Of a DNA stretch of 64,000 bases, positions 33,047-41,154 are shown piece by piece. Where the stretch lies: contig CAJTGE010000010.1 in NCBI GenBank assembly GCA_910575795.1, forward strand, positions 1 to 64,000, written 5' to 3'. Numbering within the stretch: position 1 is the stretch's first letter; each line of letters opens with the position of its first letter. The DNA is from Clostridiaceae bacterium. GTDB lineage: Bacteria > Bacillota > Clostridia > Lachnospirales > Lachnospiraceae. The notes below the pieces were generated by a model. That model was not told where the DNA came from, searched no databases, and saw nothing but the letters and a program-made list of their open reading frames with translations. The position numbers and the translations under genes were made by a program.

Positions 33047-35662
33047 ATGGATCAATATACAGTAACCGGCATGAGCTGCGCCGCCTGCAGCGCCCGTGTG
33101 GAAAAAGCGGTATCAAAAGTCCCGGGCGTAACGGCCTGCTCGGTCAGCCTTTTGACAAATTCAATGGGAGTCGAGGGAGAAGCTGCCAGCGAGGCGATCG
33201 TAAAAGCCGTGGAGGACGCCGGGTACGGCGCCGCACTAAAAGGCGCTGCGGACAACGCCCGCCCCGGCGGGGCCGCCTCATCCGCTTTGGCGGCGGAGGA
33301 TGCCTTAAAGGATCATGAAACGCCGGCCCTCAAACGCCGCCTGTTTTCATCCCTCGGATTCCTGGCTGTGCTCATGTATGTCTCCATGGGGCATATGATG
33401 TGGGGCTGGCCGCTTCCTGTGGCGCTGGCCGAAAACCATGTGGCAGTCGGCCTCATCCAGCTCCTTCTGACCGGGATCGTCATGGTAATCAATCAGAAGT
33501 TTTTTGTGAGCGGCTTTAAGGGCCTCATGCACGGCGCGCCGAACATGGATACCCTGGTGGCGCTGGGCTCGGGCGCGTCATTCGTGTACAGCGTATATGC
33601 GCTGTTTGCCATGACGGACGCGCAGCTTAAGGGTGATATGTCCGGCGTGATGGCATATATGCATGAGTTCTATTTTGAGTCCGCGGCCATGATCCTGACT
33701 CTGATCACGGTGGGAAAGATGCTGGAGGCGCGCTCTAAGGGCAAGACCACGGACGCGCTGAAGGGACTTATGAAGCTTGCGCCTAAGACGGCGGTTCTCT
33801 TAAAAGACGGCGTGGAGACCGAGGTTCCCATCGAGCAGGTGAAAAAAGGAGACGTGTTTGTGGTCCGTCCCGGGGAGAATATCCCGGTGGACGGGATTGT
33901 GCTGGAGGGCGTGAGCGCGGTCAATGAGGCGGCCCTGACGGGAGAGAGCATCCCGGTGGATAAGGAGGCCGGAGATCCGGTTTCGGCCGCGACGGTGAAC
34001 CAGTCGGGTTATATGCGGTGCGAGGCGGTGCGGGTGGGCGAGGATACCTCTCTGTCCCAGATTATACGCATGGTGAGCGACGCGGCGGCCACCAAAGCGC
34101 CGATCGCCAAGGTGGCGGACCGGGTTTCCGGCGTGTTCGTGCCGGCCGTGATCGCCGTAGCGGCCCTTACGCTTGCGGCCTGGCTTCTGGCGGGCGAGGG
34201 GATTGGCTTTGCCCTGGCAAGGGGCATTTCCGTGCTGGTGATTAGCTGTCCCTGCGCGCTGGGCCTGGCGACCCCGGTGGCCATCATGGTCGGAAACGGC
34301 ATGGGCGCCAGGAACGGAATCCTGTTTAAGACCGCAGTTTCCTTAGAAGAGACAGGGAAAATGGAGATCGTGGCGCTTGACAAGACCGGCACCATCACAA
34401 GCGGCGAGCCGAAGGTCACAGATGTGCTTCCCGCGGCGGGCGTCGGAAAAGAGGAGCTTCTGACATGCGCCTACGCGCTGGAGCAGCGGAGCGAACACCC
34501 TCTGGCCAGGGCGGTTCTCGCCTATGCGAAAGAGCAGGATCTCACCGCCCCGGAGGTGGAGGAATTCAAAGCCTTGCCGGGAAACGGCCTCACGGCGCGT
34601 TTAAACGGGGCCGTCTTGAGGGGCGGCAGCTTTGCCTTCATCGACGGCCGGTGCGGCGCGCCGGAGGCGATGCGGCGGCAGTTTGAAACCCTTTCCGGAG
34701 CGGGGAAGACGCCCCTGTTTTTCGCAAAGGATCAGCAGATTCTGGGGATGATTGCCGTGGCGGACACCATCAAGGAGGAGAGCCCGCAGGCGGTAAAAGA
34801 GCTTCAGGACATGGGCATCCGGGTAGTCATGCTGACCGGGGATAACGAGCGCACCGCCCGCGCGATCGGCCGTCAGGCAGGCGTGGACGAAGTGATCGCA
34901 GGCGTCCTGCCGGACGGAAAGGAGAGCGTGATCCGCTCCCTGCGGGAACAGGGGAAAACAGCCATGGTCGGAGACGGCATCAACGACGCCCCGGCCCTCA
35001 CAAGGGCCGATGTGGGGATCGCCATCGGCGCGGGAACCGATATCGCCGTGGACGCCGCGGATGTGGTGCTGATGAAAAGCCGCCTCACCGACGTGCCGGC
35101 CGCGATCCGCTTAAGCCGCGCCGCCTTAAGAAACATCCATGAAAACCTGTTCTGGGCCTTCTTTTATAACGTTGTGGGGATTCCATTGGCAGCCGGTTTG
35201 TGGTATCCTGTCTTTGGATGGAAATTAAATCCGATGTTCGGGGCCGCGGCCATGAGCCTTTCCAGCTTCTGCGTGGTGACAAACGCGCTGCGCTTAAATC
35301 TTTTAAAAGTACACGATCCGTCTAAGGACCGGCATCTTCGCCGGAAAAAGGCAAAGGCCGCATACGGGCAGGACGCGCCGCGCGCCGCGAAAGCGCCGGC
35401 AGAGGCAGGAACATCGGATAATGAAATTAAAAATGAAACGGAGGAAGCAGTAATGAAAAAGACCATGAAAATCGAAGGGATGATGTGCGCGCACTGTGAG
35501 GCAAGAGTGAAGAAATGCCTTGAGGCGCTTCCGGGAGTGGAAGAGGCGGCGGTGAGCCACGAGGCAGGCACAGCAGAGGTTTCCCTAGACGGGGAAGTGG
35601 CTGACGAGGTATTAAAAAAGGCGGTCGAGGATCAGGATTATAAGGTTCTCGCGATCGAATAA
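33047..35662 (+). CDS. copA: Cu+-exporting P1B-type ATPase with N- and C-terminal metal-binding domains
   Basis: 871 residues. An N-terminal HMA domain ([20 protein letters not shown]), eight predicted membrane helices, the CPC ion-binding motif [12 protein letters not shown], phosphorylation loop [12 protein letters not shown], the SEHPLARAV His-Pro of P1B ATPases, and [20 protein letters not shown] identify a Cu(I) exporter. An Ala/Lys-rich linker leads to a second HMA domain at residues 805-871 ([18 protein letters not shown]), which looks like a CopZ chaperone fused to the pump. An internal ATG at 35453 (Met803) with its own GGAGG could release that domain as a free chaperone. Expression should be copper-induced through CsoR. 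Confidence 0.93.
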   Translation: MDQYTVTGMSCAACSARVEKAVSKVPGVTACSVSLLTNSMGVEGEAASEAIVKAVEDAGYGAALKGAADNARPGGAASSALAAEDALKDHETPALKRRLFSSLGFLAVLMYVSMGHMMWGWPLPVALAENHVAVGLIQLLLTGIVMVINQKFFVSGFKGLMHGAPNMDTLVALGSGASFVYSVYALFAMTDAQLKGDMSGVMAYMHEFYFESAAMILTLITVGKMLEARSKGKTTDALKGLMKLAPKTAVLLKDGVETEVPIEQVKKGDVFVVRPGENIPVDGIVLEGVSAVNEAALTGESIPVDKEAGDPVSAATVNQSGYMRCEAVRVGEDTSLSQIIRMVSDAAATKAPIAKVADRVSGVFVPAVIAVAALTLAAWLLAGEGIGFALARGISVLVISCPCALGLATPVAIMVGNGMGARNGILFKTAVSLEETGKMEIVALDKTGTITSGEPKVTDVLPAAGVGKEELLTCAYALEQRSEHPLARAVLAYAKEQDLTAPEVEEFKALPGNGLTARLNGAVLRGGSFAFIDGRCGAPEAMRRQFETLSGAGKTPLFFAKDQQILGMIAVADTIKEESPQAVKELQDMGIRVVMLTGDNERTARAIGRQAGVDEVIAGVLPDGKESVIRSLREQGKTAMVGDGINDAPALTRADVGIAIGAGTDIAVDAADVVLMKSRLTDVPAAIRLSRAALRNIHENLFWAFFYNVVGIPLAAGLWYPVFGWKLNPMFGAAAMSLSSFCVVTNALRLNLLKVHDPSKDRHLRRKKAKAAYGQDAPRAAKAPAEAGTSDNEIKNETEEAVMKKTMKIEGMMCAHCEARVKKCLEALPGVEEAAVSHEAGTAEVSLDGEVADEVLKKAVEDQDYKVLAIE
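35440..35455 (+). promoter_or_regulatory. Internal ribosome binding site and start for a CopZ-like product
   Basis: GGAGG at 35440-35444 is followed 8 bases later by ATG at 35453-35455, in frame with copA (Met803). Translation from here would give a 69-residue HMA protein. The site lies at the exact boundary between linker and HMA domain. Confidence 0.5.
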
Positions 35663-35775
35663 AGGCCCGGGATCCGGCCGCGCGGGCGCTGTAACCCGTT
35701 TGCCAATGCGCTCCCGGAGCCGCTGGTTTTAGTGAGCTTCCGGGAGCACATGATAAAAGTATGGGGGAAAACAAG

Positions 35776-36120
35776 ATGGGATGCTGTGAAAAAAAGGAGA
35801 ACGGGCAATGCATGTATTCAGCGGACGGTACAGTCTCCGAACGCCATAAGCACAGGAATCTGACAGAGGAACGTGATCTGCTGAAGCGCTTAAACCGCAT
35901 CGAGGGCCAGGTGAGAGGCGTAAAGGCCATGGTCGAGGATGAGCGCTACTGTGTGGACATCTTAAACCAGGTGTCCGCGATCCAGGCCGCGCTCAACAGC
36001 TTTTCCAGGGAGCTTCTCTCCAACCATATCAAGACCTGCGTGGTGGACGACATCGAGGCAGGAAACGGGGAAGAAGCCGTAGAGGAGCTGTGCCGGACGA
36101 TTCAGAAGCTGATGAAATAA
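35776..36120 (+). CDS. csoR: CsoR-family copper-sensing repressor
   Basis: 114 residues from ATG 35776 (GGGGGA upstream; an ATG at 35761 is also possible). The DUF156 core is RLNRIEGQVRGVKAMVEDER followed by YCVDILNQVSAIQAALNSF, and SNHIKTCVVDDI supplies the His and Cys that, with the Cys of YCVD, form the C-H-C Cu(I) site of CsoR. The N-terminal 30 residues are Cys- and His-rich (GCCEKK, SERHKHRN), which is unusual length for CsoR. Follows copA; a GC-rich hairpin (35710-35747) lies between. It would repress the promoter at 32914-32942. Confidence 0.88.
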   Translation: MGCCEKKENGQCMYSADGTVSERHKHRNLTEERDLLKRLNRIEGQVRGVKAMVEDERYCVDILNQVSAIQAALNSFSRELLSNHIKTCVVDDIEAGNGEEAVEELCRTIQKLMK

Positions 36121-36173
36121 AAATTTGCAGCATCGCATTCATCCCGGGCGAATGAATGCGATGCTGTAAATTT
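36121..36173. terminator. Bidirectional terminator between csoR and the chromate-transporter pair
   Basis: A long hairpin: the arm beginning at 36122 with GCAGCATCGCATTCAT pairs with ATGAATGCGATGCTG around CCCGGGCGA, with A-rich sequence on one side and T-rich on the other, suited to both directions. Confidence 0.7.
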
Positions 36174-36175
36174 GC

Positions 36176-36724
36176 TTACAAATAGAGCACAAGCCCCGCA
36201 ATCCCGCTGAACAGCATAATGAGAACCGGGTGGATGCGCCATTTGCGCAGCATAAACAACGCAGCTAAAAGCAGGCATAACGCGGCCGGATTAAGCGAAG
36301 AAAAGCCGGCGCCGCCGTACAGAGCCAGCCCTATGATCGTGAATGCGGCTGAGAGAATCAGGCCCAGCGAGGCGGATTTCAGCCCGTTCAGCACATCCAG
36401 TACAAAGGCGGAGGTTTGGCATGCCTGAAAAAAACGATATAATCCCAGCGAAATCACGACCCCGCACAATACGCAGCCAACCGTAGCCGCCAGCGCTCCG
36501 GCGATACCGCCGATTTGAAGGCCGGCAAAGGTCGATGTATTGACAGCCAGCGGCCCGGGCGTCATCTGCGAGATCGTGATAATATCTGTAAACATCTTCT
36601 CACTGATCCAACCCGTTTTCTCTACGGCCTGTTCCCGGATCAAAGGTATAACCGCATACCCCCCGCCAATGCTGAACAGGCCGATCTTGAGAAACACGAT
36701 AAACAGGTTCCACGAAGTATTCAT
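36176..36724 (-). CDS. Chromate transporter family protein, half-size subunit 2
   Basis: 182 residues with about six membrane helices. The CHR-domain start FLKIGLFSIGGGYAVIPLI and the following TDIITISQMTPGPLAVNTST are diagnostic. It is one of two adjacent half-length CHR proteins (each about 190 residues) that act together in Firmicutes. Its first four bases overlap the stop of the other subunit. The family exports chromate in some bacteria, but many members have unknown substrates. Confidence 0.87.
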   Translation of the reverse strand: MNTSWNLFIVFLKIGLFSIGGGYAVIPLIREQAVEKTGWISEKMFTDIITISQMTPGPLAVNTSTFAGLQIGGIAGALAATVGCVLCGVVISLGLYRFFQACQTSAFVLDVLNGLKSASLGLILSAAFTIIGLALYGGAGFSSLNPAALCLLLAALFMLRKWRIHPVLIMLFSGIAGLVLYL

Positions 36725-37293
36725 GATTGTTCCCTTTCTTTATATTTTTTATAAAGCGCCTGCAAAATGCACAAAACGCAGCAGACCGCGAGTATCAGAG
36801 CCGCATGGATGCCGAATACGAAATTGGCTGCAAATGAAAGCGGGATCATGGCGGAAAAAAAGAAGGACCGTTTCTTCCATATCAGGGAACACATATCGGC
36901 GATCAGATCAATCATCAGAGCCGCAACACCCGCCTCCATCCCCTTTAAGACGGCCGCAATCACCGCATTGGCGGCAAATGCCTTATAGAATGCGGAGACA
37001 AAGGCAAGGATAACGAGCGGGGGAGCGACCGCGGCGGTACAGCTTATCAGGGCCCCTGCCGTCCCGGCCGCCTTATACCCCGCCAGCGCAGAGAGATTGA
37101 TCGCAATCGCCCCGGGCGATGACTGCGCGATGGCCGCCAGATTGATCAGCTCCTCTTCTGTGAGATACGGTTTTTTCAGGACAAAAAAGCGGCGTATCAT
37201 AGGAACAACGATATAGCCGCCGCCGAATGTAAAGGCGCTGATAAAGAGATTGGCTGACAAGAGCCATGCGTATGTTTTTAAGCGCTGTTTCAA
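36721..37293 (-). CDS. Chromate transporter family protein, half-size subunit 1
   Basis: 190 residues. Motifs FISAFTFGGGYIVVPMIRRF and LAAIAQSSPGAIAINLSAL match the CHR domain. The start at 37293 has AGGAGG about 7 bases upstream on the minus strand. It is divergent from a lysR gene at 37599, a common arrangement for this transporter pair, and would have been regulated by it before that gene decayed. Confidence 0.87.
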   Translation of the reverse strand: MKQRLKTYAWLLSANLFISAFTFGGGYIVVPMIRRFFVLKKPYLTEEELINLAAIAQSSPGAIAINLSALAGYKAAGTAGALISCTAAVAPPLVILAFVSAFYKAFAANAVIAAVLKGMEAGVAALMIDLIADMCSLIWKKRSFFFSAMIPLSFAANFVFGIHAALILAVCCVLCILQALYKKYKEREQS

Positions 37294-37349
37294 AATGAGA
37301 TTCCTCCTGGTTTTTGTTTACAGCTTAATTGGGTGAGAGAGCGCAGGGC

Positions 37350-37433
37350 GGATGGACCCGTGAAAGGGATGCCGGAGATCGGTTCTGTATCAGGCGGAGC
37401 CCCGCTGCCGGCGTCCCTTTCACGACACCATCC
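37350..37433. repeat. Imperfect inverted repeat in the chr-lysR intergenic region
   Basis: Arms 37350-37375 and 37408-37433 (26 bases each, about four mismatches, sharing CGTGAAAGGGA and GCCGG) face each other across 32 bases. It may be a small palindromic repeat element or a stem acting on the divergent promoters. No gene in 37294-37598. Confidence 0.45.
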
Positions 37434-37598
37434 GGCCTTCTCTTGACGTCCTTTTTACGACATCATCCGGCCCCCTTCCGTCAGTCTCCCCTCACAACTC
37501 TGCCCGGCTATTATATCCCTTGCTATAAAATCTGTAAAATGCTATAATTTCATACAATCCATCGATTTTATTCATGTCAAAAGGAGAGAAACATAAAC

Positions 37599-38646
37599 AT
37601 GATTGTACGGCATCTGGAAATCCTGGAGGCAGTTGCAGAGACCGGAACCTTTACGGGCGCGGCTAAGAAACTGTATATGACGCAGTCCGCTGTTTCCCAC
37701 GCGGTCGCCGAACTGGAAAAGCAGGCGGGAACCGCGCTGTTTGAGCGTAGCGGCGCTGACGCGCTGCGGTGTTTCGCTTTTTGAGGAATCCCGTCATATT
37801 TTGACAGCCTGCCGGAATTTTGACAGGAGAATCACATGTCTGGAGGAGAATACGCCGGTTACGGTGGTGTCGGGCATTACCATTGCCTCGTTCCTGCTCC
37901 CTGATATCCTGAGAGAGTGTAAGGCGTCCTGTCCGGAGGTAAAGGTTTCGGTCCGGGTTGCTAGAGCGTGTTTGAAAATTCATTCCTGGCATCTGCACGC
38001 CCCACTTCGCGGTATATTTGTGCCAAATTCACTTAACGCAGCCCACTACGCCGCGTTCATTTGGCACAAATCTCCCACAAAGTGGCACGCACAGCTACCA
38101 GAAAGCAATTTTCAAACACGCTCTAGCGCAAATGCCGCGATTGAGATTCTGCGGCGGGGAAAGGCGGATATCGCATGCTGGGAGGGGATTGCGCCCAAAG
38201 GAGATTTTTACACGATCCGTTTGGGGGCGTATCAGCTATGCGCCGCCTGTGCGCCGGGGTTTCATCTGCCGGAGCAGGAGATGACGCCGGAGCGGCTGTG
38301 CGCGTTTCCGTTATTGCTGCGCGAACCGGGAAGCGCGATCCGCGATACGTTTGACAGCCGGCTCGCGCTTGCCGGCTTAAAAGCCGAACCGGTCTGGGAG
38401 AGTGTGAATTCATTTGCCCTTATAAGGGCGGCCGAGGCAGGGCTGGGGATTACGATTCTGCCGGAGCAGTTATTGACAGATTCCCTGCTCCTTAAGAAGC
38501 TGCGCCTGATCCGCCTGGAAGGAATGGAAATGGAAAATCAGATGATGGCGCTGTTTCACAGGGATAGATACATCACAAAACCGCTTCAGATTTTGACAGA
38601 CCGGCTGAAAAGGAAAAGGGGGAGCTTTGCTGTCGCTCCAGGCTGA
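37599..38646 (+). pseudogene. LysR-type regulator broken by a frameshift and a MITE
   Basis: The first 50 codons encode a clear LysR helix-turn-helix (HLEILEAVAETGTFTGAAKK, MTQSAVSHAVAELEKQAG) but end in a stop at 37782. The continuation LTRCGVSLFEESRHILTACR and the effector domain to 38646 lie in another frame, so bases have been lost near 37750. A 168-base insertion (37960-38127) further adds 56 foreign codons between VSVRV and NAAIEILRRGKAD without changing the frame. The product would be non-functional. It faces the chromate-type transporter genes and was probably their regulator. Confidence 0.82.
37960..38127. mobile_element. MITE-like element with 21-base terminal inverted repeats
   Basis: The ends (37960-37980 and 38107-38127) are perfect 21-base reverse complements, starting GCTAGAGCGTGTTTGAAAA. 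The interior has further inner pairing (ATTTGTGCCAAAT..., ATTTGGCACAAAT). No transposase. It interrupts the lysR gene, replacing nothing, so the insertion can be read off by comparison with LysR proteins. A matching end fragment is at 58291-58305. Confidence 0.75.
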
Positions 38647-38722
38647 AAGCCGTTGAAATAGAGCGAATCAGGGCAATTGTTTTAATTGAATAAATTTTTT
38701 TAATTTTATTTAAAAAAAGGGG

Positions 38723-38751
38723 TTGACATTTTCTGGTTCCTGTATTATACT
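38723..38751 (+). promoter_or_regulatory. Promoter of the tRNA cluster
   Basis: TTGACA (38723-38728) and TATACT (38746-38751) with 17-base spacing, starting transcription a few bases before tRNA-Pro. Near-consensus, as expected for a stable RNA operon. Confidence 0.8.
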
Positions 38752-38763
38752 ACGTTATGTAAT

Positions 38764-38837
38764 CGAGGCGTGGCTCAGTTTGGTAGAGCGCTGCGTTCGG
38801 GACGCAGAGGTCGCGTGTTCGAATCACGTCGCCTCGA
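38764..38837 (+). tRNA. tRNA-Pro(CGG)
   Basis: 74 bases. Acceptor arms CGAGGCG/CGCCTCG, D stem GCTC/GAGC, anticodon stem CTGCG/CGCAG with loop TTCGGGA (anticodon CGG, codon CCG), T arm with TTCGAAT. CCA is not encoded. Confidence 0.93.
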
Positions 38838-38846
38838 TTCTCACAT

Positions 38847-38918
38847 GGCCTGTTGGTCAAGCGGCTAAGACGACGCCCTCTCACGGCGTAAACCCGGGTT
38901 CGATTCCCGGACAGGTCA
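38847..38918 (+). tRNA. tRNA-Glu(CTC), copy 1
   Basis: 72 bases. Acceptor GGCCTGT/ACAGGTC, anticodon stem ACGCC/GGCGT with loop CTCTCAC (anticodon CTC, codon GAG), T arm CCGGG-TTCGATT-CCCGG. Identical to the minus-strand copy at 45693-45764. Confidence 0.93.
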
Positions 38919-38959
38919 TTTGAAAATTGCTTTGGATTTCTCCAGAGCATTTTTTAAGC

Positions 38960-39032
<73 letters not shown>

Positions 39033-39040
39033 GAAGAAAA

Positions 39041-39080
39041 GGCTGGAATTCTCTGGTTGACAGGGAGTTGCAGCTTTTTT
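39041..39080 (+). terminator. Probable terminator of the tRNA cluster
   Basis: GCTGGAATTCTC pairs imperfectly with GGGAGTTGCAGC across TGGTTGACA, followed by six T. Confidence 0.5.
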
Positions 39081-39143
39081 GGCAACAGTTCAGATAGATC
39101 TGCGCACCTGCTGCGCTGACCGTACGAAAACGCGGCGGCGGCA

Positions 39144-39185
39144 GGCATCTGCCCCATCGCGAAGCGATTTTCATGGGCAGATGCC
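39144..39185. repeat. Hairpin repeat between tRNA-Thr and the SseB gene
   Basis: GGCATCTGCCCCAT (39144-39157) pairs with ATGGGCAGATGCC (39173-39185) around CGCGAAGCGATTTTC. The motif CATCGCGAAGCG recurs at about 40457 in another gene-free stretch. The 39081-39358 region has no gene. Confidence 0.4.
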
Positions 39186-39358
39186 GTAACATGTCTGAGC
39201 TGTTACCTTTTTTGCGCACAGGCCCGCACAGCGCAGGTATGCCGCTGACGCGGCGCGCGGGCGGCGGGTAGCGGAAACGCGTTTCCCTTACCCGGTTTAT
39301 AAAAATCAGATCAGAGCGCGTTTGGAACATGCTCTTAAGAGACGGCAGGAGGCACAGC

Positions 39359-40153
39359 GTGGAAAAGGTTCGGGAACTCATTCTTACGATCAAGAAAAAC
39401 GAAAAGCCGGAGCAGTTAGCGCGGCTTTTGGCGGAACTTTCGGGGCTTCTTATGACAGCGCCCGGGATGTACTGCGCCAGGGTGAGGATCACCAGCCAGT
39501 TTTATATGGGCATGGAGCACGGCATGACGGCGGCTTTTCTCTATACCAGCGGGGAATATGCCGATGAATTCATTCAGGGCCTGCGCTGGAGCGGCATGGA
39601 GGCGGAGAGCGTCCACATCTGTCCGGAAAAACGGACGGATTTTTTCCGGGATCTGCACCGCGGCGGCTTTGAGGCCGTCGTGCTGGACAAGAGCCACGAA
39701 TCGTTGCTCCTTCCGCTTGCCCTGATTGCGGAGGAACCGCAGCGGGAGCCGAATGAGGTCAGGAACCCGGATCTGATGCGCTCCGTCTGCCTGTACTATC
39801 AGGGCTGCGCCCGCCGGGCTGATATACGGGTTCTGGAGGATCAGATGTGCGGGGAGCTTTACAAGGCGAGTTTCCTGCTTCCGGAGACGGATCGCAGGAC
39901 CATGACGCCTCCCCTGGTGACAGACAGCCAGGGCGGCCAGTACCGCCCGGTTTTCACGGACTGGGTGGAGATGGATAAATTTGACAAAAAGAAGCGTCTT
40001 GGCGGCAGGCGGCTGAGATTCCGCGAGCTCAAGGGCCAGATCGGGAACTCGGAGGGGATTGTGATCAACCCGTTCGGATTCGGGCTTAAGCTGGATATGG
40101 AAAAGCTGCTGCGGATCGAACAGGAGAAGAACCGGCTGCGCGTCGTGAAATAG
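39359..40153 (+). CDS. SseB-domain protein
   Basis: 264 residues from GTG 39359, chosen because AGGAGG lies 6 bases upstream; an ATG ten codons earlier lacks a site. The middle has FYMGMEHGMTAAFLYTSGEY, and the C-terminal part GGQYRPVFTDWVEMDKFDKK with GIVINPFGFGLKLDMEKL is the SseB N-terminal-domain signature found in many Firmicutes proteins of unknown role. No signal peptide. Faces a short minus-strand gene across a hairpin. Confidence 0.75.
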   Translation: MEKVRELILTIKKNEKPEQLARLLAELSGLLMTAPGMYCARVRITSQFYMGMEHGMTAAFLYTSGEYADEFIQGLRWSGMEAESVHICPEKRTDFFRDLHRGGFEAVVLDKSHESLLLPLALIAEEPQREPNEVRNPDLMRSVCLYYQGCARRADIRVLEDQMCGELYKASFLLPETDRRTMTPPLVTDSQGGQYRPVFTDWVEMDKFDKKKRLGGRRLRFRELKGQIGNSEGIVINPFGFGLKLDMEKLLRIEQEKNRLRVVK

Positions 40154-40174
40154 GAGGGGCATAAGAGCCCCTCC
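40153..40174. terminator. Bidirectional hairpin between convergent genes
   Basis: GGAGGGGC (40153-40160) pairs with GCCCCTCC (40167-40174) around ATAAGA, just after the SseB stop. A short T-rich stretch follows. Confidence 0.55.
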
Positions 40175-40181
40175 CGTCTGC

Positions 40182-40367
40182 TTATTCTTTGATTTTGTCG
40201 AGTTCTGTGAGATTGATCCCAAAGGAAGTTAATATAATCTTTAACTCAATATACCGGTCTTTCATTTCCATATAGGCGGCTGATGTTTTGTCCTCCGTTA
40301 AAATCATGTATTTCTGAAGTCTGGAAAATTCTTCAATGTTTCTCTGAATCATCTCCTTTTCAGCCAT
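40182..40367 (-). CDS. Small hypothetical helical protein
   Basis: 61 residues from ATG 40367 (MAEKEMIQRNIEEFSRLQKY), with GGAGGTGAT about 8 bases upstream on the minus strand. The sequence is helical and charged (KTSAAYMEMKDRYIELKIIL) with no Cys or membrane segment. Not recognised as a named family; a good ribosome site and coding-like composition support it. Confidence 0.6.
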   Translation of the reverse strand: MAEKEMIQRNIEEFSRLQKYMILTEDKTSAAYMEMKDRYIELKIILTSFGINLTELDKIKE

Positions 40368-40750
40368 AAGCAATCACCTCCCGGCAGTGGAAAACAAGAA
40401 TGTATTTGTATATAGATTATACCATAAGCAGGATATAACGTCTATGATCGGTTTATGTGCATCGCGAAGCGTGTTACTGGGCACAGCCCGGCAGGCGTGT
40501 GAACAGTAACTTGCTGTAACAGTTCCATGTGCCTTAACGATGCCATTACGCTCTTTACTGTATGCCCTTTAGGCTGGCTGCCGGCATCCCTGCCGTTATA
40601 CATAACACGGATTACCGTCACAATACCCGCGCCCTTATCCAATGAAAGCAGTTCAGAGGTACAATTCTTATTTTGATACCTGAATGAAATCCGCCCCCAC
40701 CCATTTCCATAAATGCCTTAAAAAAAATACAGGAAAATGCCCGGAACTAA

Positions 40751-40779
40751 TTGATAATAATATCACAATATGAGATAAT
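40751..40779 (+). promoter_or_regulatory. Candidate promoter of the hydrogenase cluster
   Basis: TTGATA (40751-40756) and GATAAT (40774-40779), spaced 17 bases, about 120 bases before the first gene. The gap 40380-40898 otherwise contains palindromic bits (GTTACTG...CAGTAAC near 40480-40510) and no credible gene. Confidence 0.45.
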
Positions 40780-40898
40780 GGAACCAATCGCCCCGGCCCG
40801 CGCCCCGGCCCCTTATTCCGGCCGCGCCCGCAGGCCGCGGCATATAAGCATTGCATTTACGCATAAACACAGGAAGATAAGGATAGGAGGATAAGAAC

Positions 40899-41141
40899 AT
40901 GAGAGTATCAATCTGTATTGGGAGCGCCTGTCACCTGAAGGGATCGAGGGAGGTCATCCAGAAGCTCCAGAAGCTGGTTGCGGAGAACGGCCTGGAGGAC
41001 AAGGTGGATTTGAACGGCGATTTCTGCAGCGGGAACTGCAAGATGGGCGTCTGCGTCACCGTGGACGGGGTTCTGCACTCCGTTTCGCCGGAGACGGCCG
41101 AGGAGTTTTTCAAAAAGGAGATTATGGGCCGTTTGAGCTGA
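40899..41141 (+). CDS. Thioredoxin-like 2Fe-2S ferredoxin (HydC/NuoE-like small subunit)
   Basis: 80 residues, MRVSICIGSACHLKGSREVI with the first Cys pair (C-x4-C type) and FCSGNCKMGVCVTVDG with the second, the four-Cys pattern of thioredoxin-fold 2Fe-2S proteins related to NuoE. Likely an electron carrier for the hydrogenase proteins encoded next. AGGAGG 9 bases before ATG. It begins the operon 40899-45533. Confidence 0.85.
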   Translation: MRVSICIGSACHLKGSREVIQKLQKLVAENGLEDKVDLNGDFCSGNCKMGVCVTVDGVLHSVSPETAEEFFKKEIMGRLS

Positions 41142-41154
41142 GAGGGAGAGGAAC

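Noticed and set aside
35710..35747. Hairpin between copA and csoR as a terminator
   Set aside because: The stem GCTCCCGGA/TCCGGGAGC is strong but has no T tract; csoR is probably still cotranscribed.
37741..38646. A 301-residue LysR-like protein from 37741 as a real gene
   Set aside because: It has no DNA-binding domain of its own and includes 56 codons of a mobile element; it is the back part of a broken gene.
40442..40642. Open frame of 66 codons on the minus strand in the 40.4-40.9 kb gap
   Set aside because: It coincides with palindromic repeat-like sequence and has no ribosome site or family resemblance.
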